In this document: piece by piece, positions 46,646 to 59,280 of the stretch
How the letters are laid out: each line of letters begins with the position of its first letter
Position numbering within the stretch: the stretch's first letter is position 1
Made by a program: the position numbers and the translations under genes
Assembly (NCBI GenBank): GCA_947311845.1
Contig: CAMZMU010000081.1
Span: 2,075,423 to 2,139,422 of the forward strand
Length of the DNA: 64,000 nt
From: Poa pratensis
Lineage: Eukaryota > Streptophyta > Magnoliopsida > Poales > Poaceae
Direction: 5' to 3'
Notes under the pieces: model-generated
The model's input: only the letters and a program-made list of their open reading frames with translations
The model's database searches: none
Told to the model about the DNA's origin: nothing

Positions 46646-48031
46646 TGATAATCCCCAAGAGCAAGAATCACTGTAGCACAATTCGATAGTATTTGAGTGT
46701 CGAACCCACGAGGAGCTGAAGGTAAACTATCTATTCTCTAAAGCCCTATAACCCTCTTATATGGCCATTTGTGCAAAGCAATAAGTTTAAATATGAAAGA
46801 GTTTCTCAATCAAGTTTTAAACGCAAGTTTCTTAGAGCAAGTTTCTCAAGCAGGTTTCTCAAAGTAGCAAGTATCAAATATCTCAAGTAGCAAATATCTC
46901 AAGGGAGCAAATGTTCTAGCAATTGTTATTTCATTCGTGTGGTTGTCACAATTAGTGAAGCACAGGTTTCAGTCTTAGTTGTTTCTTGTAGGTAGGAGCC
47001 ATAAATAGGTGTAGCCAAGTAAATGAGCAAATTACACAACTCTTATGATGGATCTCATGGCCAAGTAAATGTGCAGCACAAGAATTATTAAGACATAATT
47101 GTCCCACCATAGCCTTAAGTTCTAGGGTCCCTCAAATATATCCCCCATAAAGTAACTTCAAGTCTCAGACCATGGTTTCTGTCTACTCCGTCCCGTCCTA
47201 CTCAATCCATTACACTACAGTGATCACCTTACATGCATTCCCCAACATATGCGTGCACTCATACATTGTACATCAAGACAATCATAAAAGATAACAAAAC
47301 TTGTATGCAACCAATCAACGAACTATTTCACTTTTGCCATGAACAAATCACTTCTCAAACATAGATGGGGAGACACAATAGATCAAGGGAATAGTATATT
47401 GCATCATATATCATGTTTGCCAAGAGTTTACAGTGGAGAGATGGAGATGATCTTGCTGTAGATGTTGATGATGAACACGCCGGGGGGGTGGAGCCCTCCG
47501 GAAGTGATTCCGGCGGCGTTTCCCCCCTCCGATCTTCTCCGGCGGCAGCCTTCTGACTCTCTGTTTCGTGGTTTTGTGTTTCTCCGCCGCCTCCTCACGA
47601 AACTCCTCGGGGGACTATTTTTATAGTCGGTTTTAGGTCAAGACGAAGCCACGGAGACGAAAACGGACGGCATCGGAGCCACGAGGGGGAAAGGAGGTGC
47701 CTCACGCGGCCAGGGAATCTGGCCGCGTGGGACCCACCAAAATCCTCCTCGGACTTCATTTCGTGCGCTTCCTTGGCTCCTACGCTTTCTTCCTTCCAAA
47801 TATTGATGCTCGTAAAATATTAGGTCATTTGGACGTCGTTTGGGTCCCTGAAATATCAAAATATAGAAAATAGGGTTTTCTGCCTGTGCAGGGTTAATTC
47901 CATAAAAATAGGAAAACTACGAAATATTCCCAAAATCATTATAAAACATGATATAACCCTTATATGATGCAAATATGATTGGAATATAAGTAATATAATG
48001 CAAAGTTCATGTATGCATTTTACATGCATCA
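46646..48031 (-). repeat. LTR (3' LTR of the large non-autonomous element)
   Basis: 1386 bp. Compared with its partner it lacks about 50 bp near 46800 and carries scattered small differences, so this insertion is older than the two small LTR elements at the left. Confidence 0.93.
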
Positions 48032-51000
48032 ACATCCCCAAGCTTAACCTATACTCGTCCTCGAGTATGAAGGTGATAAAACTAACATGGACTTTGCAAT
48101 TTAATACTATCAATGGATATCAAAGATGATTACTATTGCTACATAGAGTCAAATGATTCATTCTTCAAAGGAGTAGCAATATGCAAGATAGATTATGAAG
48201 TGATATCAAGTATTCAATGCAAGGATGTTCAATGATAATTCACAAAGTGTAACATAGAAAGAAAGTACTATGGACCACATGTATGCATAATGAAAAGTAA
48301 AACATCCTATAATGGTCATAGAGTATTCATGAAAATCTGAATATAAAAGGTGGACACTTTGGAAAGATATATAAGTGAGTAGAGGTAAAGCATGAATAAG
48401 TTTCATCTAACTTCCAAACTCTTCTACTTAAGTTAATGATTGCAATGTGGTATCCTTGGTGTCAAGCTCTCATTACCCCTATCATAGCATCTTGAATGAT
48501 TAAAGTTTAAAGTGAAAGCAAATATGAGTAGTGTGCTTGACAAAGTATAGGTTGAATGTCTCATGCCCCTTGAATACAAGTACCTACACCATGGTGTTAC
48601 TCAACTTGGGAAACAAAGTAAGTTCAAGTTAAATATCATTGTAAGTAATAATAGCATCATTAAGAGCGTCAACTGGGGTACCTCTTGTCCCAGGATATGG
48701 AACAAGCCCATATCAAAATGACAAGACAAACAAACAAAATGAACAATCTCAACACCCTTTTTATTTACCATTGGTATAGCTTTTTATTGTAAGGTGTATC
48801 ACTGAAGGTTCACCATAGTATGTAAGTAAATTTCCACCATGAATGATGCATGGCTTAGATTAGCGGCCCAGCGTCTCTCTAACCATTTATACAAACTCAT
48901 TTAAACTTGCTTTGTCTCCACATTTATTTCACCATGATAAGCATCCATAAACAAAAGTACATGATATCAACTAAATAAAATGAAGAGCATGTTGAAAGCT
49001 TGCCATGTGACAACACATATGAGCTAACTCCCAACCAAGACATTTGTCAAGCCCACAACATCATAATTTTAATCACAATGGGTCATGTTTATTTTTGCAA
49101 TAAAAGTAAAGTGTGCATCAAGTTCGTGAGAGCTCTATAACCAACTTTTCCCATGACAATCAACAACATAAGCATTTTCATTCAGAGGTATAGATAACAC
49201 AAATATCATGATAAACATACTCGGAATAGCATAAAGCTAATAGGTAGATATGGTGGACTCACTGGAAAAACTTTGGTTGAAGGTGTTGGAAACAAGTTTT
49301 TACTTGTTGGAATTTTTGGGCTAGCAAGAGGGAGAAAGTTGACCGTCTAAATGCATGCATGAGTGTCCATAGAACTAACCAATCCATGTTAAACAAAGTA
49401 AAGTAACATTCAGCATCAAAACATGAATAAAAGATAGCTCTTGATAAAACACTTGCATATTAACACTCATTAACAAAGCATATGAATCATGCAACTATAT
49501 GTATCTTTTTGAATCAACTTAAACATCCCTTTCCCAATCTTTTTAATAGCATCCAACTTAATTCAACCCAAATTTCCAGTACCTCTTTCATATATAAATG
49601 ATGGTGGTGGTCTCACAAAATAAAAATCAAACCAAAATAAAAAGCAAAAGACGCTCCAAGTTTATGCGATAAGGTGCATTGATCGAAAAACAGAAGTTAG
49701 ACGTGTGCAAACCGAGAGTGTGTAGGTCCAGTGGGGTTGTCTTCACATCCCCAAGCTTATGGTCTTCACCATCCTTGGATAGCTCTTGGTGCATCTCCTC
49801 TAATCCCTGTGAAAAAACTTCAAAACACCGTTTCTCCCATTTCTTTTCTGTGGGGTGACATTAGTAGTGATAGACAAATAGATTTCTTGCTGCATATAAT
49901 CCTTAAAAAAAATTCATATGAATGTCCAGAAAGTGTATAATGTTGTATGCCTACTTATAAACTCAATTGGATCAAAAAGATTCAAGTTAAAAGTTCAAAG
50001 AATGCATCAAACAAAATGGGACAGAATCTGTCCAGAAAAACAGCAGCAGCAAAACGTATTTTTCTACCCTACTTAACTTTGTCGAAAAATTCTGAAAAAT
50101 TCATGCATACAGAGGATGAAAAGTTGCAACTACAGTTCAAATATCAGCTCATTCGGAGTTACAGAATAAGAATTAAAAATCATACCGTGCACAGATTCGT
50201 GCAGGAATAAAATCTCCGAACGCTATAAGCAACTTTTTCAACCAAAATGGGTAAAACTTGGCACTTTATTAAAAATTCCAGAAACTAAACTAAAAACTAA
50301 GTCTCTTGTTACAGCAAGAGGACACAAAGAAAATCAAAATAAAAACAACCGGGTTGCCTCCCGTAAAGCGCTTTCTTTATAGCCATATAGCTAGGCTTCT
50401 TACTTGGTATCAAGATGGTTGGAGTGAGGTGGCTTGGCATCCCCAAGCTTAAATTCTTGTACTTATTTGATATATGTAGGGTGAGCCTAGGGGTAACATC
50501 CCCAAGCTTGAGTGTTTGTCCCTCGTGATCTTTATTCATCACCCTCAACTCTTCCACTTGAAAGTTCTCTTCACACAAAACTCATCATAAAACTTGATTA
50601 GAGGGTTAGTGTCTCCATAAATGAAATCCTCATAGGTACAGCAAAGACATATCATGAGTTGATTCTACACATTAGCTAATATTACTATGGTTGTGTATTG
50701 CTCTTTGATCAATAGAACCACACAAAACACAAGTAATGAGAGTAATGCAAAATAAAGACAGAATCTGTCAAAAACTGGACAGCCCGTAAAGAGTGAATTT
50801 TCAGAGGCACTTACGTTGCTCAAATCAGAAAACTTTGAACTAATGAAATGTGTATTAATAACTGAATATTGCTGTCGTAAAATATCAGGTCAAAATTCCT
50901 CTTCTGTGATTTTATACATTTTTCGCAGTGAAGCTCAGGAATCTGTTTTCTGGACAGCAAATCACTATTGTTTAATCCTACCTCTCAAAAGAGGTTATTC

Positions 51001-51444
51001 TTGCCATTAAGATGAAAAATAAGATACAAAGGTGATGTTACGGTAGTAAACAAGCACCTTGACTCAAAAACCCAAAACTTAAGCTGAAGATAAAAATAAA
51101 AAAGAAACAAAAAGAACCAAGCAAGAATCAAGAGAAACAATCAAAGAAGAAGGAAAATATTTTTGTTGTTTTTGATTTAGCAAAAAGGCAAAAGGAGAAG
51201 CAAATATATACAACATAAACACTCTTTTTATTTGGTTTTAGCTTTGGGAAAAGTTTTAATGATAGAGACTTTGCAACGGTTCCATTGGCATGAACAACAC
51301 ATGTTCAAGGTCGACCCCAACTTCTCCATTACTCATCCTTCTCATTTACTTTCCCAAATTTTATATAAAATGAAAATCTTAAACTAATTGTCACAAAACA
51401 GTAGGTAAAGATATTTTACATGTTGTAAAGATATAAAGGTGTGC

Positions 51445-52074
51445 TCAAACCGAATAGGAAATTAAAGCATAAGGAACACACCACAGAATATTAAACAATT
51501 TACTTTTAAGTCTAACTCTCTTCCTATGCATTGGAATTTTATATATGAATAAATAACAACAAATTTGAGGTAACCAATGCATATAATAATCAATAGCTTG
51601 CATTTTAAATAACATAGAAACATAAAGGGGATTCTTATCTCTTCCTCTCTCATAATAGTTGCAAGCATTAAAGTTAAACATAACCACATAGTTTTGAATA
51701 GAATCACCACATAAAGACTTATCATCTAATGAGCATAATGGATCATCAAACTCAATTAAATCACTTTCATCCTCAATAGTAGGTGGACTGAAAATATCAT
51801 ATACATCATTGTAATCATCATAAATGGGAGACATAGTATCATCAAAATAAATTTTCTCTTCCAAACTTGGGGGACTAAAAATATCATATTCATCAAAACA
51901 AACTTCCCCAAGCTTAAGGTTTTCCTTAGCATTAGCAATAAAGGTGTTCAACGAATTAGTACTACCACAAACATGATTGTTATGCAAATAAAATTTAATT
52001 TTCTCCTCAAACACTTCATGTCCTAACTCAAGATAGATATTATACAGCTCTATAATTGTTTGGTTGTTTTCCAT
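51445..52074 (-). CDS. ORF of the non-autonomous Gypsy element, 209 residues
   Basis: An uninterrupted minus-strand frame starts about 100 bases after the 5' LTR and primer site. It begins MENNQTIIELYNIYLELGHE. It contains two copies of YDIFSPP, each followed by an acidic stretch, then a Cys/Tyr-rich segment (FNFNACNYYERGRDKNPLYV) and a basic C-terminus. I do not recognise a catalytic domain. I believe near-identical hypothetical proteins are common in grass genome annotations. The position matches gag, but sequence similarity to gag is not evident. An open frame in an element with clearly diverged LTRs hints at selection, or at luck. Confidence 0.6.
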   Translation of the reverse strand: MENNQTIIELYNIYLELGHEVFEEKIKFYLHNNHVCGSTNSLNTFIANAKENLKLGEVCFDEYDIFSPPSLEEKIYFDDTMSPIYDDYNDVYDIFSPPTIEDESDLIEFDDPLCSLDDKSLCGDSIQNYVVMFNFNACNYYERGRDKNPLYVSMLFKMQAIDYYMHWLPQICCYLFIYKIPMHRKRVRLKSKLFNILWCVPYALISYSV

Positions 52075-52175
52075 TTTATAATTTTTTTGTGTTTAGATTT
52101 ATATGTTAGTATGCAATGCAAACAAGAATAAAAGCTTAGCACAACGCTCCCCGGCAACGGCGCCAGAAAAGTGCT

Positions 52176-53612
52176 TGATAATCCCCAAGAGCAAGGAATC
52201 ACTGTAGCACAATTCGATAAGTATTTGAGTGTCGAACCCACGAGGAGCTGAAGGTAAACTATCTATTCTCTAAAGCCCTATAACCCTCTTATATGGCCGT
52301 TTGTGCAAAGCAATAAGTTTAAATATGAAAGGAACTAACTAATGAAAGCAAGTGATGTGGAATGGGTTTATCTAGTAACAAGTTTCTCAATCAAGTTTCA
52401 AACGCAAGTTTCTTAGAGCAAGTTTCTCAAGCAGGTTTCTCAAAGTAGCAAGTATCAAATATCTCAAGTAGCAAATATCTCAAGGGAGCAAATGTTCTAG
52501 CAATTGTTATTTCATTCGTGTGGTTGTCACAATTAGTGAAGCACATGTTTCAGTCTTAGTTGTTTCTTGTAGGTAGGAGCCATAAATAGGTGTAGCCAAG
52601 TAAATGAGCAAAACACAACTCTTATGATGGATCTCATGGCCAAGTAAATGTGCAGCACAAGAATTATTAAGACATAAAAGTCCCACCATAGCCTTAAGTT
52701 CTAGGGTCCCCAAATATATCCCCCATAAAGTAACTTCAAGTCTCAGACCACGGTTTCTGTCTACTCCGTCCCGTCCTACTCAATCCATTACACTACAGTG
52801 ATCACCTTACATGCATTCCCCAACATATGCGTGCACTCATACATTGTACATCAAGACAATCATAAAAGATAACAAAACTTGTATGCAACCAATCAACGAA
52901 CTATTTCACTTTTGCCATGAACAAATCACTTCTCAAACATAGATGGGGAGACACAATAGATCAAGGGAATAGTATATTGCATCATATATCATGTTTGCCA
53001 AGAGTTTACAGTGGAGAGATGGAGATGATCTTGCTGTAGATGTTGATGATGAACACGCCGGAGGGGGGTGGAGCCCTCCGGAAGTGATTCCGGCGGCGTT
53101 TCCCCCCTCCGATCTTCTCCGGCGGCAGCCTTCTGACTCTCTGTTTCGTGGTTTTGTGTTTCTCCGCCGCCTCCTCGCGAAACTCCTCGGGGGACTATTT
53201 TTATAATCGGTTTTAGGTCAAGACGAAGCCACGGAGACGAAAACGGACGGCATCGGAGCCACGAGGGGGAAAAGGAGGTGCCTCACGCGGCCAGGGAATC
53301 TGGCAGCGTGGGACCCACCAAAATCCTCCTCGGACTTCCTTTCGTGCGCTTCCTTGGCTCCTACGCTTTCTTCCTTCCAAATATTGATGCTCGTAAAATA
53401 TTAGGTCATTTGGACGTCGTTTGGGTCCCTGAAACATCAAAATATAGAAAATAGGGTTTTCTGCCTGTGCAGGGTTAATTCCATAAAAATAGGAAAACTA
53501 TGAAATATTCCCAAAATCATTATAAAACATTGATATAACCCCTATATGATGCAAATATGATTGAATATAAGTAATATAATGCAAAGTTCATGTATGCATT
53601 TTACATGCATCA
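52176..53612 (-). repeat. LTR (5' LTR of the large non-autonomous element)
   Basis: 1437 bp, the more complete LTR copy. On the minus strand it is followed by a short spacer and the TGGCGCCGTTGCCGGGGA primer-binding site. Confidence 0.93.
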
Positions 53613-53617
53613 CATGG

Positions 53618-55800
53618 TTGCTCCTGCTCTGCTGGAGGCTCTGCTACGATATGGAATACTGGTGTGTCAGAATCATATGCACGCTACATCCATTTTTCTA
53701 TCAGCACTTTACTTATTTACCAAAAGGCTCAAGAGAATAAGATTTCTTTGTTGTAGATGGAACATACAGGTGTGTTGCTGTCTAGCTGTTAATCCATTTT
53801 TTCTCTCTTTCAATGAGACACATACCAGATGATAGCTCATGTTCATCAGTAACTGCACGGTATTGAAATGAGATAAACTACTACACTTTATTCTCTAATA
53901 GTTTGCACGAAAAACACCATTCAATGGTTACAGTGTTGTGTCACGAGTTTTGCTATTCACCTGAGAGTGAACATGGTACATCAAACAATGATAATTTTGC
54001 TAGGTCAGCATATGCATTTATATTCCTATAGGTCGTTTTACATTTATATTTTGGAAGTAATACGAAGTGTATGAAACTGTTCTATTTAATCATGTTCTTT
54101 GATGCCACCCTTTTTTCTGCGATTAAGTACAGAAGTCTGCCTTATGTCATATGTGACCTTTTGTTTTACTACAGGATTTAGTGAGTTTAAGATGGAGATT
54201 TCTGGAATATCAAGAATATGGCGATGCATATTTTGGCCTGAAACTTTTATCCGAAGGTGTGAAGTTTTTCCCTTGCGCTGGACGGTGACAGGTTCAGATC
54301 TTAGGCTCATGTAAGTTGCTCCTACCAGGCAACATACATCGTGTAATTCATCAATATATGTTTCTTTCCTTTTATCTCATTTATTGCTTTTATCCCTCTG
54401 TGACATGGATCTTGTAATGAAACTCCCTCTTCAAAAGGGAAACTAGAACTGGCTAGATTGTCTGAGTGTTTTTCCTAATTAGAAACAACTCTGGTCATTA
54501 TTATCCCTGATATTTCTGTTGAGCACATTCCTAGATCCACACACATTGAATTTAGCTTTACTTCTGCTCTTTGCTGAGAAGTATTACCACATTATTTTCC
54601 CTGGCTAGATTATTTGTTGCTTTGGAGCAATTTAATCACAACCTAAGTACACAACGAGATGCATGAATCAGCAAAAATCTCGACGGGCCGCCCCTGTCCA
54701 CCCACGCGCCAGGTGCTAGCCTAACCGCTGCCTGGCTCGGGACTGGACAGGCGAGGATGAGTTGGTGGCGGAGGAGACCTCGACACCGGCGGCCAGCGAG
54801 GTGCTCCGAGGAGAGGCGAGCATGAGTTGGTGGCGGAGGAGTTTCATGGCCAGCAGCATGAACACTCGATTGGAGGATCCAGGTTTTTATCTCTCTCTAA
54901 CCTGGTTCATACTAATGTTTATGTGGCTCCGAGGAGAGGCCATTCTTATTCTAAATTCTTCAGTCAATTAGATTAATGTTTATGGGCTCATACTAACCTG
55001 GTTCTTTCTATTTCATTTATATTCATATACAGGGGCTTGACAAAGACATTGCTAGGTATGGTTGGCGCTTAACATATCTCAGTTCTTTTTCTCTATACTA
55101 CAGCTCATTACAAATAATAATCCTATTGTGTTCATCACAAAAAATAGGAAACAACTACAAGCCGGTGTTTAGCTCTGTTGTTACTGCTTTAAATCGTAAA
55201 AAAAACGCAAGTTGGTACTTGATGGTAAGTAGTCTAATTTGTGTTCTTGAATCTTATGATTTACCGATTTATTTCTTCATAACTAATATTATGTCATTGC
55301 TTCTCCTTGATAGGTCTTAGAGGCATAAGTGGCAGTGCTCTGCGCCAGTAGGACTGGACTTATTTTACCTCTACATAGTGTCTGTTCTTGACTGCCGCAA
55401 CAACCCGTGGTTGACTATTTTGGTTCTGCCGTCATCCAGGTCTTGGGTGCCGAATGTCTCATTGTTAATAATGCTGTTGAGACCAGCCGGAGCTGCCTTT
55501 TGGAATTACTGTTGGTTCATGAAACTCATTGGGGGGGGGGGGGGGGGTTTGAGATCATGTCTCCCTATAGCAATGTGTTGTATATTTGTTTATTACTTTC
55601 CCTGTTGTTTTTTTTTAGAAACCAAGCCACACATCTAATGTTTTTCTGCTTCTGTTTTTATTTGCTTAAAATCAGAGCAACTATGAATGGATGCCTTTTG
55701 ATTAAAAGAATTCACTCACATGTTGACTTGAAGGGTTTTCTTAGGTTATATTTTATGCACATGATAGATGCTCACTGCAAGATTTTGATACATTATTTTT
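53618..55800 (+). other. Continuation of the exon-like locus beyond the LTR element
   Basis: A block bordered by TTACTACAG and GTAAGT (about 54175-54311) looks like an exon. The block at about 54755-54892 is GC-rich, contains a local duplication of a GAGTTGGTGGCGGAGGAG unit, and ends in a segment similar to the candidate first exon near 41430-41475. A 17-base G-run lies at 55531-55547. No protein was recognised. Confidence 0.25.
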
Positions 55801-56353
55801 TTTCACGCCAACATCAGTTTCTCAGATATTAGCCAGTCAATAGGATGATGAAATAACGGTTGTTTACACCACCACGACAGTTGGCGCCCACCGTGGGGCC
55901 AGCAGTGGCGTTGGCTGGGGTTTCCTTCCGGACGGGCTCCGTCACTGGCTCCGGCAAGCGGGTCCTCTCTGGGCTCGTTTGCGAGATCGGCAAGTTCAAC
56001 TTCATCAGCGACAACGCGGGGTGCTTCGCCAACAAGCCCTTCCCCGCTGACGGCTTCCTCATGACGCTCGGCAGCTTCGTCACCTACGTCGCCACCGAGC
56101 CTGTCCGCGAGTACCCGGCGCAGGTGCTCGTGGCTGAGGATCCTCCCTCTTTCCGCGCAGCTCTCGGACGGCGTAGCGCTCGCCCCGGGAGTAGCGTGGA
56201 GGTAATGGTGGTTGGAACAAGTGCTGCGGCTGGCAAAGGAGATGCCAGCAAGAGCATGCCCGAGGAGCTGCCACGCCAGTTGATCTGGTTGACAAGCCGA
56301 CTCGGACGGCCAAGTTCCCAAAGGAGAAACCGGATCCGGTTGGCCCGCTTGGC

Positions 56354-58144
56354 ATGTCAAGTAGGGAGGCTCCCTTAGAGGATGTCCTGGAGAAGTTATC
56401 TCGGCCAGTGGCACCTGGGGCAAATGTAGAGCTTACTGTAGCTCAGCTAGAGGCAGAGCGCCTGAGGTTGCAAAAAGAAGCCCGGTTAGTGGTGGAGTCT
56501 AGGCAAGCCTTTGATAGAGATATGAGAGAGTACAATGCTGCCAATGGTATCACTGATGGCTTTACTCCTGTAGTGCATCGCTCGCGCAAGAAAGCCGAGT
56601 TGCGTAACCGGGGTAAGGACCTCAATGACGAGTTAGCTAGAGCTGCAGGATCGAGCTCAAGTAAGGCTACTAGTCATAGATCTGGCACAGGCAAGCCGGT
56701 GTATAGCTCCCCGGCTAAGAATCTTAGGGCTGCAGCGGCAGCGCGAGCCGAGTTGAGTACACTAACCGGGGACGCTTGGCGAAGGCAGGCAGAGAGAGTC
56801 AATGAGCTAGTAGATGTGTGTAACCGGCAGAATGAGGCTTACCGGAAAGCTAATCCGGATGCAGGTGTTTCTCGGGTAGTAGTGTCGGTTAAGGCTGTTA
56901 GCCAGAGTCCAAGGGGCAGGCGTCATCCCCGCACGTCGGAGTTGACCGGGCCCAGAGCGTGAACTCGGGTAAGAGCAAGCAGCTGCAGACCTATGATGCT
57001 GAATATGCCGGCAAGCAGCTAGCCGCTCAAGGAAGAGGTGGCCAAAGCAGAAACAGTGGTGGACAAGGCTACCCGGGAGCTGGAAGGGGCAATTCGGCTG
57101 GCCGAGGTCAACCACCTCGTCCTCCGGGGCAGCAAGTGATTGTGCGAGCGCAACAGCAAGGTGGTGGCCAGGCGGGCTACCGCTATGATGACGGAAATTC
57201 GGCTATGGCGCGAGCCGGATACCAGACGTATGATAATGCACTTGCATCAAGACTGGGACCTCGGGCATTGGATCCGATGATCAGCGTCTCAAGTTGGATA
57301 GAATTTACCAGTCCGAGAAGCTAGAAGAGCAAGGCCCACCGGGTCCTCCATGTTTTGGACCTCGGATCATGAACGAGCCGAGCGTGCCGTTGTTTCAGCT
57401 TGGCCGAAGCACAAAGCCGTATAATGGCAGCACAAAGCCACAGGATTGGCTGATAGACTATGTATCATCAGTGCACATTGCGGGGGGCAATCGCCGATGG
57501 GCGGTCCGGTATCTCCCGCACATGTTGGAAGGGCCAGCCCGGATTTGGCTGAATAACTTACCACCGGGTAGTATCAACTCTTGGGTGGACTTGGAGGAGG
57601 CATTTTACAGTAATTTCTCCAGCACCTACAAGAGGCCTAACCGACCTCAGCTCCTGGCTGCGTGCAAGCAGGAAGAACGGGAAACAGACCGAGAATTTTG
57701 ACTCGGTGGAGCAACATTCGCAACTCTTGCGAAGGTGTCGTGGAGGAGCAGGCAATTTCTTGGTTCGCGCAGGGTTGCCGACATGGCACCCCGCTCTGGC
57801 AGAAGCTCCAGAGGGATATGCCCAAGACACTGGCGGAAACGATCCGGATAGCAGATACGTATGCTCTTGGTGATCCGACACAGCCAGCATTGGATGCAGT
57901 GGGAACAAGCAGGAGGCAACCGGTTAACAACCGAGTAGGACCATTGAGGCCCAGTGACCGACATGAATTCGGTTACAAAAGAAGAGATCCGGATTATAGA
58001 TACGGTTCAGATCAGGTTGCTGCAGTGAATATGGACCATCCTGGAGCAGGAGATGGTCAGAGACAAAAGACAGAGGGTCCAGCTTGGAGGCCGAATCAAG
58101 GTGCTTGGCCGAAGAAAGTATGGGAGGATCAAGTCCTCCTCTAA
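56354..58144 (+). pseudogene. Tat-type gag, frameshifted
   Basis: The first frame (56354-56962) is an N-terminal charged region. The capsid-like Retrotrans_gag core (57380-57700) has the KPYNGSTKPQDWLIDYV, RWAVRYLPHMLEGPARIWL and SWVDLEEAFYSNF blocks. The frame breaks at about 57700 and resumes as IRNSCEGVVEEQAISWFAQG up to 58144. It changes frame at least twice and is not translatable as one protein. Confidence 0.85.
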
Positions 58145-59280
58145 CTTTTGAGTCAAGATTAGACGGGCCTTGCTGTTATCACACTACAGACCCACGCAAG
58201 CCGGCCAATCATTCAACTCGGAATTGTAGCTGGCATCATCGCATTCAGGCGGAGGGTCAGAGAGGACCACCTCAGAGAGGTGCTCCTAGACCGAATTTCA
58301 GGCCGAATATGCCTTTAACCGGAGCCAATACAATCCCGGTGAACGCAGGAGCTCCAAGACCGGCAGCCACAAAGCCGGTTAACCTGGTAAACATGGGAGG
58401 CAACGACAATGGTGCTGGTCCGAGTCGGCAAGGTGGATACCCCGGTAATGAGTACAAGGAGGCTCATCAAAGTTATGTGGTTTTTGTGACCGAGCCAACT
58501 GACAAGAAAAGTCAGCTGCGAAGGGCGAAGGAGGTGAATGCAGTCATGCCAGCAGTCCCAAAATACCTGAATTGGTCCGAGCAGGAGATCACTTGGAGCA
58601 GGGCTGATAACCCCAGAATTATGCCAAGTCCAGGAAACTATGCACTGGTGGTGGATCCGACTTTGGTTGGACCCAAGCTTAACGTGAGGTTTAGCCGAGT
58701 CTTGATTGACAATGGCAGTGCCATAAACATCATGTATCGGGACACAATGGTCAAGTTGGGTATTTCGCCGAATCAGTTGCAGCAGAGCAGTTGTACCTTC
58801 CATGGTATAGTACCCGGGGTGTCTTGTTCCCCAATGGGTAAGATCTGGGTAGATGTGCTGTTTGGTACCAAGGACAATCACCGGCTTGAGAGTCTCGAGT
58901 TCGAGGTGGTAGATTTGGAGAGCCCATACCATGCTCTGCTTGGCCGGCCTGCGTTAGCCAAGTTCATGATATCCACTCATGTGGCCTACCTCAAGATAAA
59001 GATGCCAGGCCCGAATGGTATTATCACTGTTGCGGGAGATTACAAAAAAGCCATACAGTGTGCCACGATCGGTTCCACCTTAGCCGAATCATTGGTGATC
59101 CAAGCTGAGAAGAGCAAGATGCATGAGGTGGTGGCAATGGCGAAGTCAGCTCAGCTCGGTGTGCTGGCTATGACCAATCCGGATGGAGGTGCAACATTTG
59201 AGATGCCCAAGGAACAAAGAAGATTCCCATTGACCCGGAGAACCCGGAGCGCATGGCCATCATTGGTGCCGGCTGGATGA
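58145..59280 (+). pseudogene. Zinc-knuckle-like segment and aspartic protease of the Tat element
   Basis: The frame open from 58084 starts with a Cys/His segment (CCYH then HSTRNC), a likely nucleic-acid-binding knuckle. It reaches the protease domain, with active-site region VLIDNGSAINIMY and later YHALLGRPAL. The frame is lost at about 59215-59280, before RT. Confidence 0.85.

Larger units (their letters stand above)
46646..53612 (-). mobile_element. Large non-autonomous Gypsy-type element (LARD-like), complete
   Basis: Two LTRs (46646-48031 and 52176-53612) begin TGATAATCCCC and end ATGCATCA on the plus strand, and the 5-bp duplication CATGG flanks them (46641-46645 and 53613-53617). Next to the right LTR lies the complement of TGGCGCCGTTGCCGGGGA, the primer-binding site of Athila-like and related Gypsy elements. 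Next to the left LTR is AAGCTTGGGGATGT on the minus strand. The element is therefore read right to left. The 4.1-kb interior has one ORF just after the primer site and otherwise long non-coding sequence with GGGAGGCAACCCGG (about 50355). RT and integrase are absent. Confidence 0.95.

Noticed and set aside
55803..56423. 206-codon minus-strand ORF
   Set aside because: It is antisense to the plus-strand gag leader of the Tat element and has no recognisable domain.
58315..58932. 205-codon minus-strand ORF
   Set aside because: Antisense shadow of the protease region. The plus frame carries the protease motif.
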